Shown here piece by piece: positions 27,256-34,861 of a stretch of DNA of 64,000 nucleotides. The stretch lies in the NCBI RefSeq assembly GCF_014640175.1, contig NZ_BMGL01000004.1:1-64000 (forward strand), given 5' to 3'. Source of the stretch: Psychroflexus salis. GTDB lineage: Bacteria > Bacteroidota > Bacteroidia > Flavobacteriales > Flavobacteriaceae. The notes below the pieces were generated by a model. That model made no database searches. It had not been told where the DNA came from and worked only from the letters and a program-made list of their open reading frames with translations. Position 1 is the stretch's first letter. The number at the start of each line of letters is the position of its first letter. The position numbers and the translations under genes are program-made.

Positions 27256-27280
27256 TTCGGTTGGTTGCCAACCAACCGAA
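27256..27280. repeat. 25-bp palindrome, REP-like
   Basis: The perfect 12-bp arms TTCGGTTGGTTG and CAACCAACCGAA are separated by a single C. It is much richer in G and C than its surroundings, and resembles in form the palindrome at 30964-30992. Confidence 0.7.
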
Positions 27281-27327
27281 AATCGAGAAGACTGCCGATT
27301 ATTTATAATTAAGCCTTTTTCATTGCT

Positions 27328-27335
27328 TACCTTTG
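27328..27335 (+). promoter_or_regulatory. -7 element of the CPBP gene
   Basis: TACCTTTG matches TANNTTTG, 13 bases before the ATG. No -33 TTG is visible. Confidence 0.4.
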
Positions 27336-27348
27336 CTAAAAATTATGC

Positions 27349-27930
27349 ATGCTAAATAAAAATCAGCTTACTTTTCTATCGATTTTTACCTTATTTGGAT
27401 TCAGTGGTATTGCCTATTTTATTCTCAGTTTTAGCGATGCATTTGCATATATCGAAATTTTTGAAGCTCAAAATCTTTATCTTGATATCGTTTATGGATT
27501 GTTTGGTGGAGCTGTTCTAGCTGGTTTGGGTTTATTGATTTTACAAATTCCAAAGCTCAAAAAAGTAGGCGAATTTTATCAGCAAATCTTCACCAACATA
27601 CATTTATCTTGGCCAGACATATTGTTTTATTCGTTTTGTGCTGGAGTAGGAGAAGAAATTTTATTTCGCGGTGCTATTCAGCCATTTTTAGGAATTTGGG
27701 TAACTGCCGTATTATTTGTCCTGTTACACGGCTATATCAGCCTAAAAGACAAGTCGAAATCTATCTATGGCTTGTATTTGATTATTGTTGCGGCAGCATT
27801 TGGTTATGCCTACCAATACATTAGCATTTACACAGCTATGGCAGCGCATTTTATATACGATGTAATTATGTTTTCGTATTTAATGCGAAAAAATAAAGCA
27901 GAGAACCATCAAAATTCTGCAGGAGAATAA
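27349..27930 (+). CDS. CPBP family intramembrane glutamic endopeptidase
   Basis: The 193-residue protein has about five or six membrane helices. The ABI/CPBP motif GEEILFRG carries Glu102, Glu103 and Arg107, later helices carry VLLHGYIS, and AAHFIYDVI supplies the last conserved histidine region. Such proteases cut membrane proteins or prenylated peptides; the substrate is unknown. Its 3' end overlaps the convergent pseudouridine synthase gene by 22 bp. It stands alone on the plus strand behind the hairpin-rich region. Confidence 0.9.
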   Translation: MLNKNQLTFLSIFTLFGFSGIAYFILSFSDAFAYIEIFEAQNLYLDIVYGLFGGAVLAGLGLLILQIPKLKKVGEFYQQIFTNIHLSWPDILFYSFCAGVGEEILFRGAIQPFLGIWVTAVLFVLLHGYISLKDKSKSIYGLYLIIVAAAFGYAYQYISIYTAMAAHFIYDVIMFSYLMRKNKAENHQNSAGE

Positions 27931-29582
27931 ATCTTGACTTCTTTTTTGCTGATGGGATGTATAAACTGAATTTCTTCTGCATGTAAATACAAACGTTCTG
28001 CTTTGTTGCCATACAAGTCATCACCAACAATCGGCAAGTTTAGTCCTAGTTGATGTGCGGCGTGCACACGTAATTGATGCGTTCTACCACTAATGGGAAA
28101 AAAATGAACTCGGGTTTGTTTGTTTTTAACTTCAATGCGTTTCCATTGGGTAATTGCAGGTTTTCCATAATCGTAACACACCAATTGATGCGGCCTATTG
28201 TCTAAATCTACACGCAAAGGCAAATTAATTGTTCCCGATTTTTCTTTTAGAACTCCATTTAATAAAGCCACATAGCGTTTTCGTACTTTCCGTTGAATAA
28301 ATAAGGCTTGAAGTTTTTTATGAATTTTTTCGCTTTTAGCAATTAATAAAATTCCCGATGTACTCATGTCTAATCGATGTACCAATAAAGGTCCACTGGC
28401 ATTAGGAAATAGTTTTTTTGCTCTGGTTAGGACAGAATCAACTAAGTTTTTACCTGGTACCGAGAGAAATTCTGCAGGTTTATGTATGGCTACTAAATAG
28501 GCATCTTCAAAAAGTATAGCAAGTTGTTTTCCTTCTGCAGGATTTTGCAATAACGGGTTTTCTTCTACACTTAAACCTTGCAACATATGCCCTAAAATGG
28601 GCTCGCATTTACTACGGCATGCAGGATAAAATTGCTGGTGTTTTCTTACTTGCGAAGGTGGCGAATCGCCCCACCAAAACTCTGCCATGCAAATTGGCTT
28701 AAAATGGTTTAAATAAGCATATTGCATTAACTTGGGAGCTGCGCACTCGCCCGCTCCAGCTGGAGGATTGTTATTGAAAATATCTCCTAAACTTAAGTGT
28801 TCTTGCTTGGCATTTAAAAATGCATAATGTTTAAAAATTTTTTGCTGAAGCGCTGCCGACTTTTGTTTTCGTTTTTGCTTTAATAATTGAATTGGCTTTT
28901 CTTTTAACTGAATGGCTTCATCGATTTTTTCTACATTCAATTTCCAGTATTTTTTCATCTTTTTAAGCAAAATGCTTTCTTTTTTACTGGCTTCACTCAA
29001 TTCAACATTTAATTTTTCTTTCGCATCTACATCGAGTTTAGGTAGGTTTTGCTTTCGAATTTCATCGCGTTTTCGCTTTTCTTCAACAATCCTGTTTTTT
29101 TGTAACTGAATATCTTTTTCGGCTTCTGAAGTTAATTTTTTACGCTTTTGTTTCAGTTGAAGCAATTCTTCTTGTTTTTCTAACTTTTCTATTTCAGCAT
29201 TTATTTCGTTTAAAACTTCTTCTTCAGCTTTAAAAAAACCATGGTCTTCTAATAAATCAAATACTGGCGGAACAAAATAAGGATGATGATTAGCATTGGC
29301 TAACTTACCAGAAAATGCTGCTAAAAAGCCAAGCTTATTTTTTTTATCTTTTACTACTAAAACTCCAAACATTTTCCCAATGGCGCCTTTTTTATGTTCA
29401 TCTAAACCAAAATTGTGTTCAAAATCGGTCTGTTTTTTAAGGTATTCTTGAATTTCTTTAGCCGCTATTTTGGCTAAGGGATGCGCTTCATAAAAAAATG
29501 GGAAGGTAAATTTTTTAGGAATTTCAATTTCAGAAATGGAATTTGAAAAAGTATGAAAACAAGAATGTTGAATCGATTTCAC
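27909..29582 (-). CDS. RluA family pseudouridine synthase, long form with coiled coil
   Basis: The 557-residue protein converts uridine to pseudouridine in RNA. The catalytic domain fills the last third: AIHKPAEFLSVPG, then LLVHRLDMSTSG with catalytic Asp405, then PISGRTHQLRVHAAH. Ahead of it is a long charged coiled coil (about residues 125-260) and a block with PPAGAGECAAPKLMQYA and PICMAEFWWGDSPPS. The same build is known in a subfamily shared with gammaproteobacteria. The start is GTG, since a stop lies three codons upstream and no ATG is near. The N-terminal TFPFFYEAHPLA matches the subfamily start. The RNA target is not known. Confidence 0.9.
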   Translation of the reverse strand: MKSIQHSCFHTFSNSISEIEIPKKFTFPFFYEAHPLAKIAAKEIQEYLKKQTDFEHNFGLDEHKKGAIGKMFGVLVVKDKKNKLGFLAAFSGKLANANHHPYFVPPVFDLLEDHGFFKAEEEVLNEINAEIEKLEKQEELLQLKQKRKKLTSEAEKDIQLQKNRIVEEKRKRDEIRKQNLPKLDVDAKEKLNVELSEASKKESILLKKMKKYWKLNVEKIDEAIQLKEKPIQLLKQKRKQKSAALQQKIFKHYAFLNAKQEHLSLGDIFNNNPPAGAGECAAPKLMQYAYLNHFKPICMAEFWWGDSPPSQVRKHQQFYPACRSKCEPILGHMLQGLSVEENPLLQNPAEGKQLAILFEDAYLVAIHKPAEFLSVPGKNLVDSVLTRAKKLFPNASGPLLVHRLDMSTSGILLIAKSEKIHKKLQALFIQRKVRKRYVALLNGVLKEKSGTINLPLRVDLDNRPHQLVCYDYGKPAITQWKRIEVKNKQTRVHFFPISGRTHQLRVHAAHQLGLNLPIVGDDLYGNKAERLYLHAEEIQFIHPISKKEVKIYSPAEF

Positions 29583-29710
29583 TGAAGAAATTTATTTTAA
29601 ACAAAAAAACAAAATTTAAATGTTTTTCTGATGTATTTCAGTGCTAAGGTTAACGAATATTTAAATCTGGATTGTCTGTTTCGAATAAAGCTATATTTGT
29701 TCAAAAAAAA

Positions 29711-30931
29711 ATGCGTTGGATCATTACTGTATTTATTTTACTGCTAGTAGAAGTTTATGCTTTTCAGGCTTTTAAAACTTTATTTAAATTGAAGTGGAGT
29801 TTAGCAATTTATGTCCTAATTACGCTTTTATTAATTGGTTTTTTAATGTATAGTTTCAACGCGCCCAATCCTAACGGAAGCTTCACAGGATTGCGAGCAT
29901 ACAGTATTGGTTTATTTTTAGGTGTCGCTGCTTTTAAATTCGCTACTATACTAATTTTATTTGGTGAAGACGTTTTCCGTATTTTTGAAGCGCTTTTTAG
30001 AAAATTGTTTACTCCAGCTTCATTCGAAATTCCAAGTCGTAGGAAGTTTATTAGCACTTTAGCTATTGGCATTGGAAGTTTGCCTTTTTTGGGTTTGCTC
30101 TACGGAATGTACAAAGGAAAGTACAACTACAAAGTCCTTACTTACGAATTGGAGTTTGACGATTTGCCCGCAGCCTTCGATGGATACCAAATTACACAAA
30201 TTAGCGATTTGCATTGTGGTAGTTTTGATAACAGAGTAAAAGTAAATTATGGCATTGATTTAATTAATCAACAGCAAAGTGATGCCATTTTATTTACAGG
30301 TGATTTGGTGAACAATACGGCTGCAGAAATGAATGATTGGAAAAACGACTTTGCTAAATTAAAAGCGAAAGATGGTGTGTTTTCTATTTTGGGGAATCAT
30401 GATTACGGCGATTATTACAATTGGGAAACCGACAGAAAAAAAGTTGAAAATTTGGATGAATTAAAAAGCATTCAGAAGGAAATGGGTTGGAAATTGCTTT
30501 TAGATGAAGCTCACGAAATTAAAATAGCCAATGAAAAAATAGCCATAGTTGGTGTAGAAAACTGGGGGAAAGGCGGTTTTAAACAAAAAGGAGATTTAGA
30601 CAAAGCAACACAAAGTTTATCGCCAAGCGATTTTAAAATATTGATGAGTCACGACCCATCGCATTGGGATGCAGTTTCAAAAAATCACCCTAAAAAAATA
30701 CAATTAACGCTCAGTGGTCATACACACGGAATGCAGTTTGGTATTGATATTCCAGGTTGGTTCAAGTGGTCGCCAGTGCAATTTCGATATCCACAATGGG
30801 CAGGAATTTACCGCGAAGCTGGAAAATTTATAAATGTAAACCGCGGATTTGGCTACTTAGCCTATCCAGGGCGCTTAGGTATTTGGCCAGAAATTACCGT
30901 GATTAAGTTGAAACGAAAAGTTGCTGCTTAG
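29711..30931 (+). CDS. membrane-anchored metallophosphoesterase
   Basis: ATG 29711 gives a 406-residue protein starting with a membrane helix; a TTG 13 codons upstream is less likely. Four hydrophobic segments occupy about residues 1-115, followed by a calcineurin-like phosphoesterase domain. It has ITQISDLHCGSF, LFTGDLVNN, ILGNHDYGD, LMSHDPSHWD and LSGHTHGMQFG, a full set of metal ligands. YaeI-like enzymes of this build have been linked to lipid or UDP-diacylglucosamine hydrolysis, but substrate assignment would be a guess. It ends 33 bp before a strong palindrome. Confidence 0.92.
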   Translation: MRWIITVFILLLVEVYAFQAFKTLFKLKWSLAIYVLITLLLIGFLMYSFNAPNPNGSFTGLRAYSIGLFLGVAAFKFATILILFGEDVFRIFEALFRKLFTPASFEIPSRRKFISTLAIGIGSLPFLGLLYGMYKGKYNYKVLTYELEFDDLPAAFDGYQITQISDLHCGSFDNRVKVNYGIDLINQQQSDAILFTGDLVNNTAAEMNDWKNDFAKLKAKDGVFSILGNHDYGDYYNWETDRKKVENLDELKSIQKEMGWKLLLDEAHEIKIANEKIAIVGVENWGKGGFKQKGDLDKATQSLSPSDFKILMSHDPSHWDAVSKNHPKKIQLTLSGHTHGMQFGIDIPGWFKWSPVQFRYPQWAGIYREAGKFINVNRGFGYLAYPGRLGIWPEITVIKLKRKVAA

Positions 30932-30963
30932 CTATTTTAGGCTTTACTTATGAGCAAAAGCTT

Positions 30964-30992
30964 GTTAGCTCGGATTTCAAATCCGAGCTAAC
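30964..30992. repeat. 29-bp palindrome, REP-like, possible bidirectional terminator
   Basis: The perfect 14-bp arms GTTAGCTCGGATTT and AAATCCGAGCTAAC surround one C. It lies between the convergent phosphoesterase and bioD genes. There is no T-run, so it is a poor classical terminator. The GCTCGGATTT-type palindrome resembles repeated extragenic elements of Bacteroidota. Confidence 0.7.
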
Positions 30993-31001
30993 TTAGCAAA
31001 A

Positions 31002-31622
31002 CTAAAATTCGTTTAAATTTCCCCTTACCTTTTCAGCTTCAATCAAAATAGTTTTTTTGTTAATATTTTTTAATTCCGAAACCCGACCTAAATAGGTTAC
31101 TTTAGTTTTACTTAAAATAATGCTTTCTGTAGTAGGATGCTCATCGCCACTAAATATAATTCCTATGTGTTTGAAACCACGATTTTGCAAAGCTTCAATA
31201 GAAAGTAGTGTATGGTTAATACTTCCTAAATAATGCCTAGAAACGAGAATAATTTTATCTTTTTGTTGAATTAAATCGATAATGCAATCCTTTTCATTTA
31301 AAGGAACCAATATACCACCAGCGCCTTCAATCACCAAATTGTTTGTTGTTTTTGGACGAATAATTTGACTTAAATCGACTTGAATATCATCAATTTCAGC
31401 AGCTGCATGTGGACTCATAGGAGTTTGTAAAGCATACGCATTTTCGAAAAAATGAGAAGTAGTATTGCTTACTAAATTTTTCACTTTGTGGGTATCGCTA
31501 TTTTGTAAATCGCCTGCTTGCACAGGTTTCCAGTAGTCTGCTTGTAAAGCTTCAACCACAATAGCTGAAATTAAAGTTTTGCCTACGTCAGTTCCGATTC
31601 CCGTAATAAAATAATTTTGCAT
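31002..31622 (-). CDS. bioD: dethiobiotin synthase
   Basis: The 206-residue ATP-dependent enzyme closes the ureido ring of dethiobiotin in biotin synthesis. GIGTDVGKT at residues 8-16 is the P-loop, followed by YWKPVQAGD (substrate-binding lysine) and VIEGAGGILVPLNE. The end is somewhat short compared with E. coli but complete. No bioA, bioB or bioF is adjacent, although in many relatives these genes cluster. It is on the minus strand behind a gene fragment. Confidence 0.95.
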   Translation of the reverse strand: MQNYFITGIGTDVGKTLISAIVVEALQADYWKPVQAGDLQNSDTHKVKNLVSNTTSHFFENAYALQTPMSPHAAAEIDDIQVDLSQIIRPKTTNNLVIEGAGGILVPLNEKDCIIDLIQQKDKIILVSRHYLGSINHTLLSIEALQNRGFKHIGIIFSGDEHPTTESIILSKTKVTYLGRVSELKNINKKTILIEAEKVRGNLNEF

Positions 31623-31678
31623 AATTTAATTTTCATAGTTTGAAGGCAGCATGCCGCCTAATTTATTTTTGCTATCTT

Positions 31679-31903
31679 TTAAAAAGTAACAGTTTTCGAG
31701 TATGAGAATGCTATTAAATTGCCCTTAGCATTGGTTACTACACCAATATTTGTAGCATCAAAATATATATTTGCGTTTTTTAAAGCTTCATTTTTGTGAT
31801 TTACAACTTGACCTAAAAAAAACTGCCCTTTTGCTTGTAATCCGATAAATAAGACTACACTTAAAAAAAATCCTACACTTTTTAAAAAAAACAACTCTAC
31901 CAT
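31679..31903 (-). pseudogene. fragment of a carboxypeptidase-regulatory-like (CarboxypepD_reg) surface protein
   Basis: The 74-codon frame begins with a signal-like segment and FFLGQVVNHKNEALKNANIYF followed by GVVTNAKGN. This is the first beta-sandwich strands of the CarboxypepD_reg-like domain found at the N-terminus of TonB-dependent receptors and related exported proteins. It then breaks off into YSKTVTF and a stop, without the rest of the domain or a barrel. It is most simply the 5' remnant of a larger gene lost by deletion. A very short expressed protein is possible but less likely. Confidence 0.55.
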
Positions 31904-31928
31904 TTTATTTGTCTTAACTGGATTGGAA

Positions 31929-33725
31929 TTACTGTTTAGCTTTTTGTTCTAATTCTTTTTGTAGGTCTTCCATAACCGGTTTTACAGTGCTTTCAGGCAA
32001 ATCTTTTACGCGAATGTACATCAAACCATCTACAGCGTTGTTAAATAATGGATCAACATTAAAAGCGACTACGCGTGCATTTTGTTTGATGTATCTTTTA
32101 ATTAAAACAGGTAAGCGAAGGTTATCGGGTTCAATCTCATCTATGATCTTGTCAAATTTATTTAAGTCAGCTTCAGTTTTATTGAAAACAAAATCTTTGT
32201 CTTCATCTTTCAATTTTACCTTAAATTCTTTTCGTGCACGAATAAATTGGGCCAAATAAGGATCGTAATAATTCGATTTCATAAATTCAATCATAATCGA
32301 TTTTGAAAAATCCGAGAATTTATTACTAATACTGACTCCACCAATTAAATATTTATGTTCTGGAAACCGAATGGTGCAATGCACAATACCTTTCCATAGT
32401 AAAAATAAGGGCATGGGTTTGAGTTGATATTCGGCCGTAATAAATGCGCGTCCCATTTCAATAGACTTTTTCATTACGCTATGCGATTCTGTGTCAAAAC
32501 GGAACAGTTCGTTTAAATAAAATCCATTAATACCGTGTTTTTGAAATATTTCGATGCCTAAGCCCATTCTGTAAGCACCAGCAATTTTTTTATTTTGATT
32601 GTCCCATAAAAACATGTGGTGGTAATATTCGTCGTATTTGTCTAAATCTACCGCTAAGTTTGTGCCTTCGCCAACCGATCGGAAGGTGATTTCGCGTAAG
32701 CGACCAATTTCGACTAAGATATTTGGTATCCACTGTTTTTTAGCTAAAAACACTTCATATTGATTGCTTTCTAACAACCGATTATCAGCTTCCCTACAGG
32801 TTTCTATTTCTTCTAAAAAATTTTCTAAAATTCCTTCTCTAATAATTTCTTTGGGAGCTTTAGGAAGTTTTATTTGTTTGGGCAATGCATCTAACAGACG
32901 TTTTTTCTCGTAAGCATTGGCAAGCATATAAGTTTTTGTTCTCAAAAAATGGGTAAAATCTTCTAATTCTGAATGTTCTTGGAGTTCTTTGGGTTGGATT
33001 ATATTACCTATCCTAACTTTTATGGCTCTGTTTTTTTGTGTAAAGACTTCTCTCGGTAATTGAGCAGTTCTTAGGCTTTCTGAAAGTTTGGCTAATTGGT
33101 AAAACGCATTGGAGTTTTTTGCATGAAAATAAATGGGTAAAACAGGTACATCTAAACGCTGTATAAGTTTCATGGCTTCTGCAGACCAAGCTTTATCTAC
33201 TATGATTTTATTTTCTTTGTTTGTCGAGACTTCACCAGCTGGAAAAATTCCCAAAGCGTTTTCATCTTTTACGTGAGTAATTGCTTTTTTTATTCCTAAA
33301 ACGCTGCTTTTTATTTCTTTTTTGTTTTCAAAAGGATTTACGGGCAATACATACGGCTCTAGAGGTTGAATACGATGCAATAAAAAATTGGCAATTACTT
33401 TAAAATCTGGTCGGGTAAGCAGTAAAATTTTTAATAAAATTAAGCCATCAACTCCACCAAGTGGATGGTTAGATACGGTTACAAAGGCACCTTTTGTAGG
33501 AATTCGTTTTAAATCTTTTTCAGGAATTTCGAATTGAACACCCAAGTCTAGCAAAATGGCATCGATAAATTCAATTCCTTTTAAATCTTGGTACTTGATG
33601 TACAACTTATTGACCTGGTCAATTTTGGTAATTTGCATAATTAGCTTTGCAATTCCTTTACCAAAAAGCCCAAATTTGTCAAGACCAATTGCGTTAGCCA
33701 TTTCTTTTGATGTTAAAATACTCAT
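31929..33725 (-). CDS. olsF: bifunctional acyltransferase, OlsF-like (ornithine lipid synthesis)
   Basis: The 598-residue protein joins two acyltransferases. Residues about 60-270 are a PlsC-type O-acyltransferase, with VSNHPLGGVDGL for the HX4D-like motif, FPAGEVST and VLPIYFHA. Residues about 310-560 are a GNAT-related N-acyltransferase of the OlsB/hemolysin type, with AGAYRMGLGIEIF, ELFRFDTESHSVMKKSIEMGRAFI and PLFLLWKGI. This order matches OlsF, which in Flavobacterium johnsoniae and Serratia makes ornithine lipids by itself. The substrate is inferred from this architecture, not from residues. No other lipid gene is adjacent. Confidence 0.82.
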   Translation of the reverse strand: MSILTSKEMANAIGLDKFGLFGKGIAKLIMQITKIDQVNKLYIKYQDLKGIEFIDAILLDLGVQFEIPEKDLKRIPTKGAFVTVSNHPLGGVDGLILLKILLLTRPDFKVIANFLLHRIQPLEPYVLPVNPFENKKEIKSSVLGIKKAITHVKDENALGIFPAGEVSTNKENKIIVDKAWSAEAMKLIQRLDVPVLPIYFHAKNSNAFYQLAKLSESLRTAQLPREVFTQKNRAIKVRIGNIIQPKELQEHSELEDFTHFLRTKTYMLANAYEKKRLLDALPKQIKLPKAPKEIIREGILENFLEEIETCREADNRLLESNQYEVFLAKKQWIPNILVEIGRLREITFRSVGEGTNLAVDLDKYDEYYHHMFLWDNQNKKIAGAYRMGLGIEIFQKHGINGFYLNELFRFDTESHSVMKKSIEMGRAFITAEYQLKPMPLFLLWKGIVHCTIRFPEHKYLIGGVSISNKFSDFSKSIMIEFMKSNYYDPYLAQFIRARKEFKVKLKDEDKDFVFNKTEADLNKFDKIIDEIEPDNLRLPVLIKRYIKQNARVVAFNVDPLFNNAVDGLMYIRVKDLPESTVKPVMEDLQKELEQKAKQ

Positions 33726-33784
33726 GCTTGATGTGGTTGGTTTGCTAATATATGAAATTATTTAGCTGTTTTTTCTTCTTTTTT

Positions 33785-34672
33785 TTACTGGTTTTGAGCG
33801 TACTTTTTGGGAGTTGTACCAAATTTCTTTTTAAAAGCAGCAATAAAATGACTGGCCGTACTGTAACCAATACTTAAGCCAATTTCATTAACATTTTTTT
33901 GTCCGCGTTCGAGTAATTTTCGCGCGTAGTTCATTTTATAATCCAATAAGAAAGAATATACGGTATCTCCATAAATTTCTTTAAAGCCTTCTTTAAGCTT
34001 TTTTAAACTTAAACCAACTTCGTCGGCCAATTCATTTAAGCTGGGTGGGTCTACCATTCGTTGTATAATAATTTCTTTGGCAAGCTTAATTTTACGCACA
34101 TTATCTTCATCTACTAAAAATGGGCATTGCTCTACATTGGTTTCTTCAGGTTGATTAAAATAAAGTCCTATTAACTCATAGGCTTTTCCTTTTAGGTAAA
34201 TGTTTTTTACAGAACTATGTAAGTTAAAATTGAGCATTTGGCTTAAAACTACTGCTGTTGCTGGTGTTATTTTGCCATCTTTATAGTATTTTTTGTTTCG
34301 GTTTTCTTCCATTAATAAATCGATGTAATTGGCTTGTGAAGAAAACATAGTGTGTAATTTTTTTACAGAAACCAACACTGAAACAAACCAAGAATTTGGA
34401 TAAATTTCTAAGTTAATAGGAAGTGCTTTTGTTGGGTTGTATAAGAGTAGAGATTGGTCTTCTTCGGTTTGTAAATCATAACTTCCTTGGTTGAAATTAA
34501 ATTTAATTTTACCCTTTACGCAAAAGTGAAATTGAATTATATTTTTGTTGACATTTTGAGTAATGCATTGGTAATCAGATGTATTATTTTGTGCTTGAAG
34601 AATAAAAAAACCATCTTCAATTTCAATAAAATTGTCTGAACTTATAGCGATATTTTTTTTACTAATACTCAT
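33785..34672 (-). CDS. AraC family transcriptional regulator
   Basis: The 295-residue protein has an N-terminal sensing region (about 1-170, with FHFCVKGKIKFNFNQGSYDL as cupin-like strands) and a C-terminal AraC DNA-binding domain. There SLNELADEVGLSLKKLKEGFKEIYGDTVYSFL is the first HTH and VNEIGLSIGYSTASHFIAAFKKKFGTTP the second. It is divergent from hemA, with both promoters in the 189-bp gap, and such regulators are regularly found beside hemA in flavobacteria. That suggests, but does not prove, control of haem synthesis or iron-related genes. The ligand is unknown. Confidence 0.92.
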   Translation of the reverse strand: MSISKKNIAISSDNFIEIEDGFFILQAQNNTSDYQCITQNVNKNIIQFHFCVKGKIKFNFNQGSYDLQTEEDQSLLLYNPTKALPINLEIYPNSWFVSVLVSVKKLHTMFSSQANYIDLLMEENRNKKYYKDGKITPATAVVLSQMLNFNLHSSVKNIYLKGKAYELIGLYFNQPEETNVEQCPFLVDEDNVRKIKLAKEIIIQRMVDPPSLNELADEVGLSLKKLKEGFKEIYGDTVYSFLLDYKMNYARKLLERGQKNVNEIGLSIGYSTASHFIAAFKKKFGTTPKKYAQNQ

Positions 34673-34709
34673 TTTTTTAATCGTTTTTATTTAGACTTAA
34701 TCTAATTAA

Positions 34710-34738
34710 CAAAACTAAAAGCTCCGTTATAACTGCAA
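34710..34738 (-). promoter_or_regulatory. promoter of the AraC-family gene
   Basis: On the minus strand, TTG (34736-34738) is followed after 18 bases by TAGTTTTG (34710-34717). The start codon is 37 bases downstream of this element. Confidence 0.6.
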
Positions 34739-34837
34739 AAATAGGTATTTTTCATGATATTTGTCATTTTATAGTCGAAAAGACTTCAAACAACACAAAA
34801 AGAACTTTTAGCGTTATTTTAAAGCAGACTTCCTTTT

Positions 34838-34845
34838 TATTTTTG
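34838..34845 (+). promoter_or_regulatory. -7 element of hemA
   Basis: TATTTTTG matches TANNTTTG, 16 bases before the hemA ATG. No TTG is seen at the -33 distance, so the promoter may need an activator such as the divergent AraC protein (inference). Confidence 0.45.
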
Positions 34846-34861
34846 CGTCAAATTATTTTGA

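Larger units (their letters stand above)
26839..27348. other. 510-bp non-coding region packed with hairpins
   Basis: The divergent gap between yebC and the CPBP gene has no credible coding frame. It contains the inverted-repeat element 26987-27217, the palindrome 27256-27280 and the -7 element at 27328. Its GGGC/GCCC hairpins stand out from the AT-rich surroundings. Confidence 0.7.
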
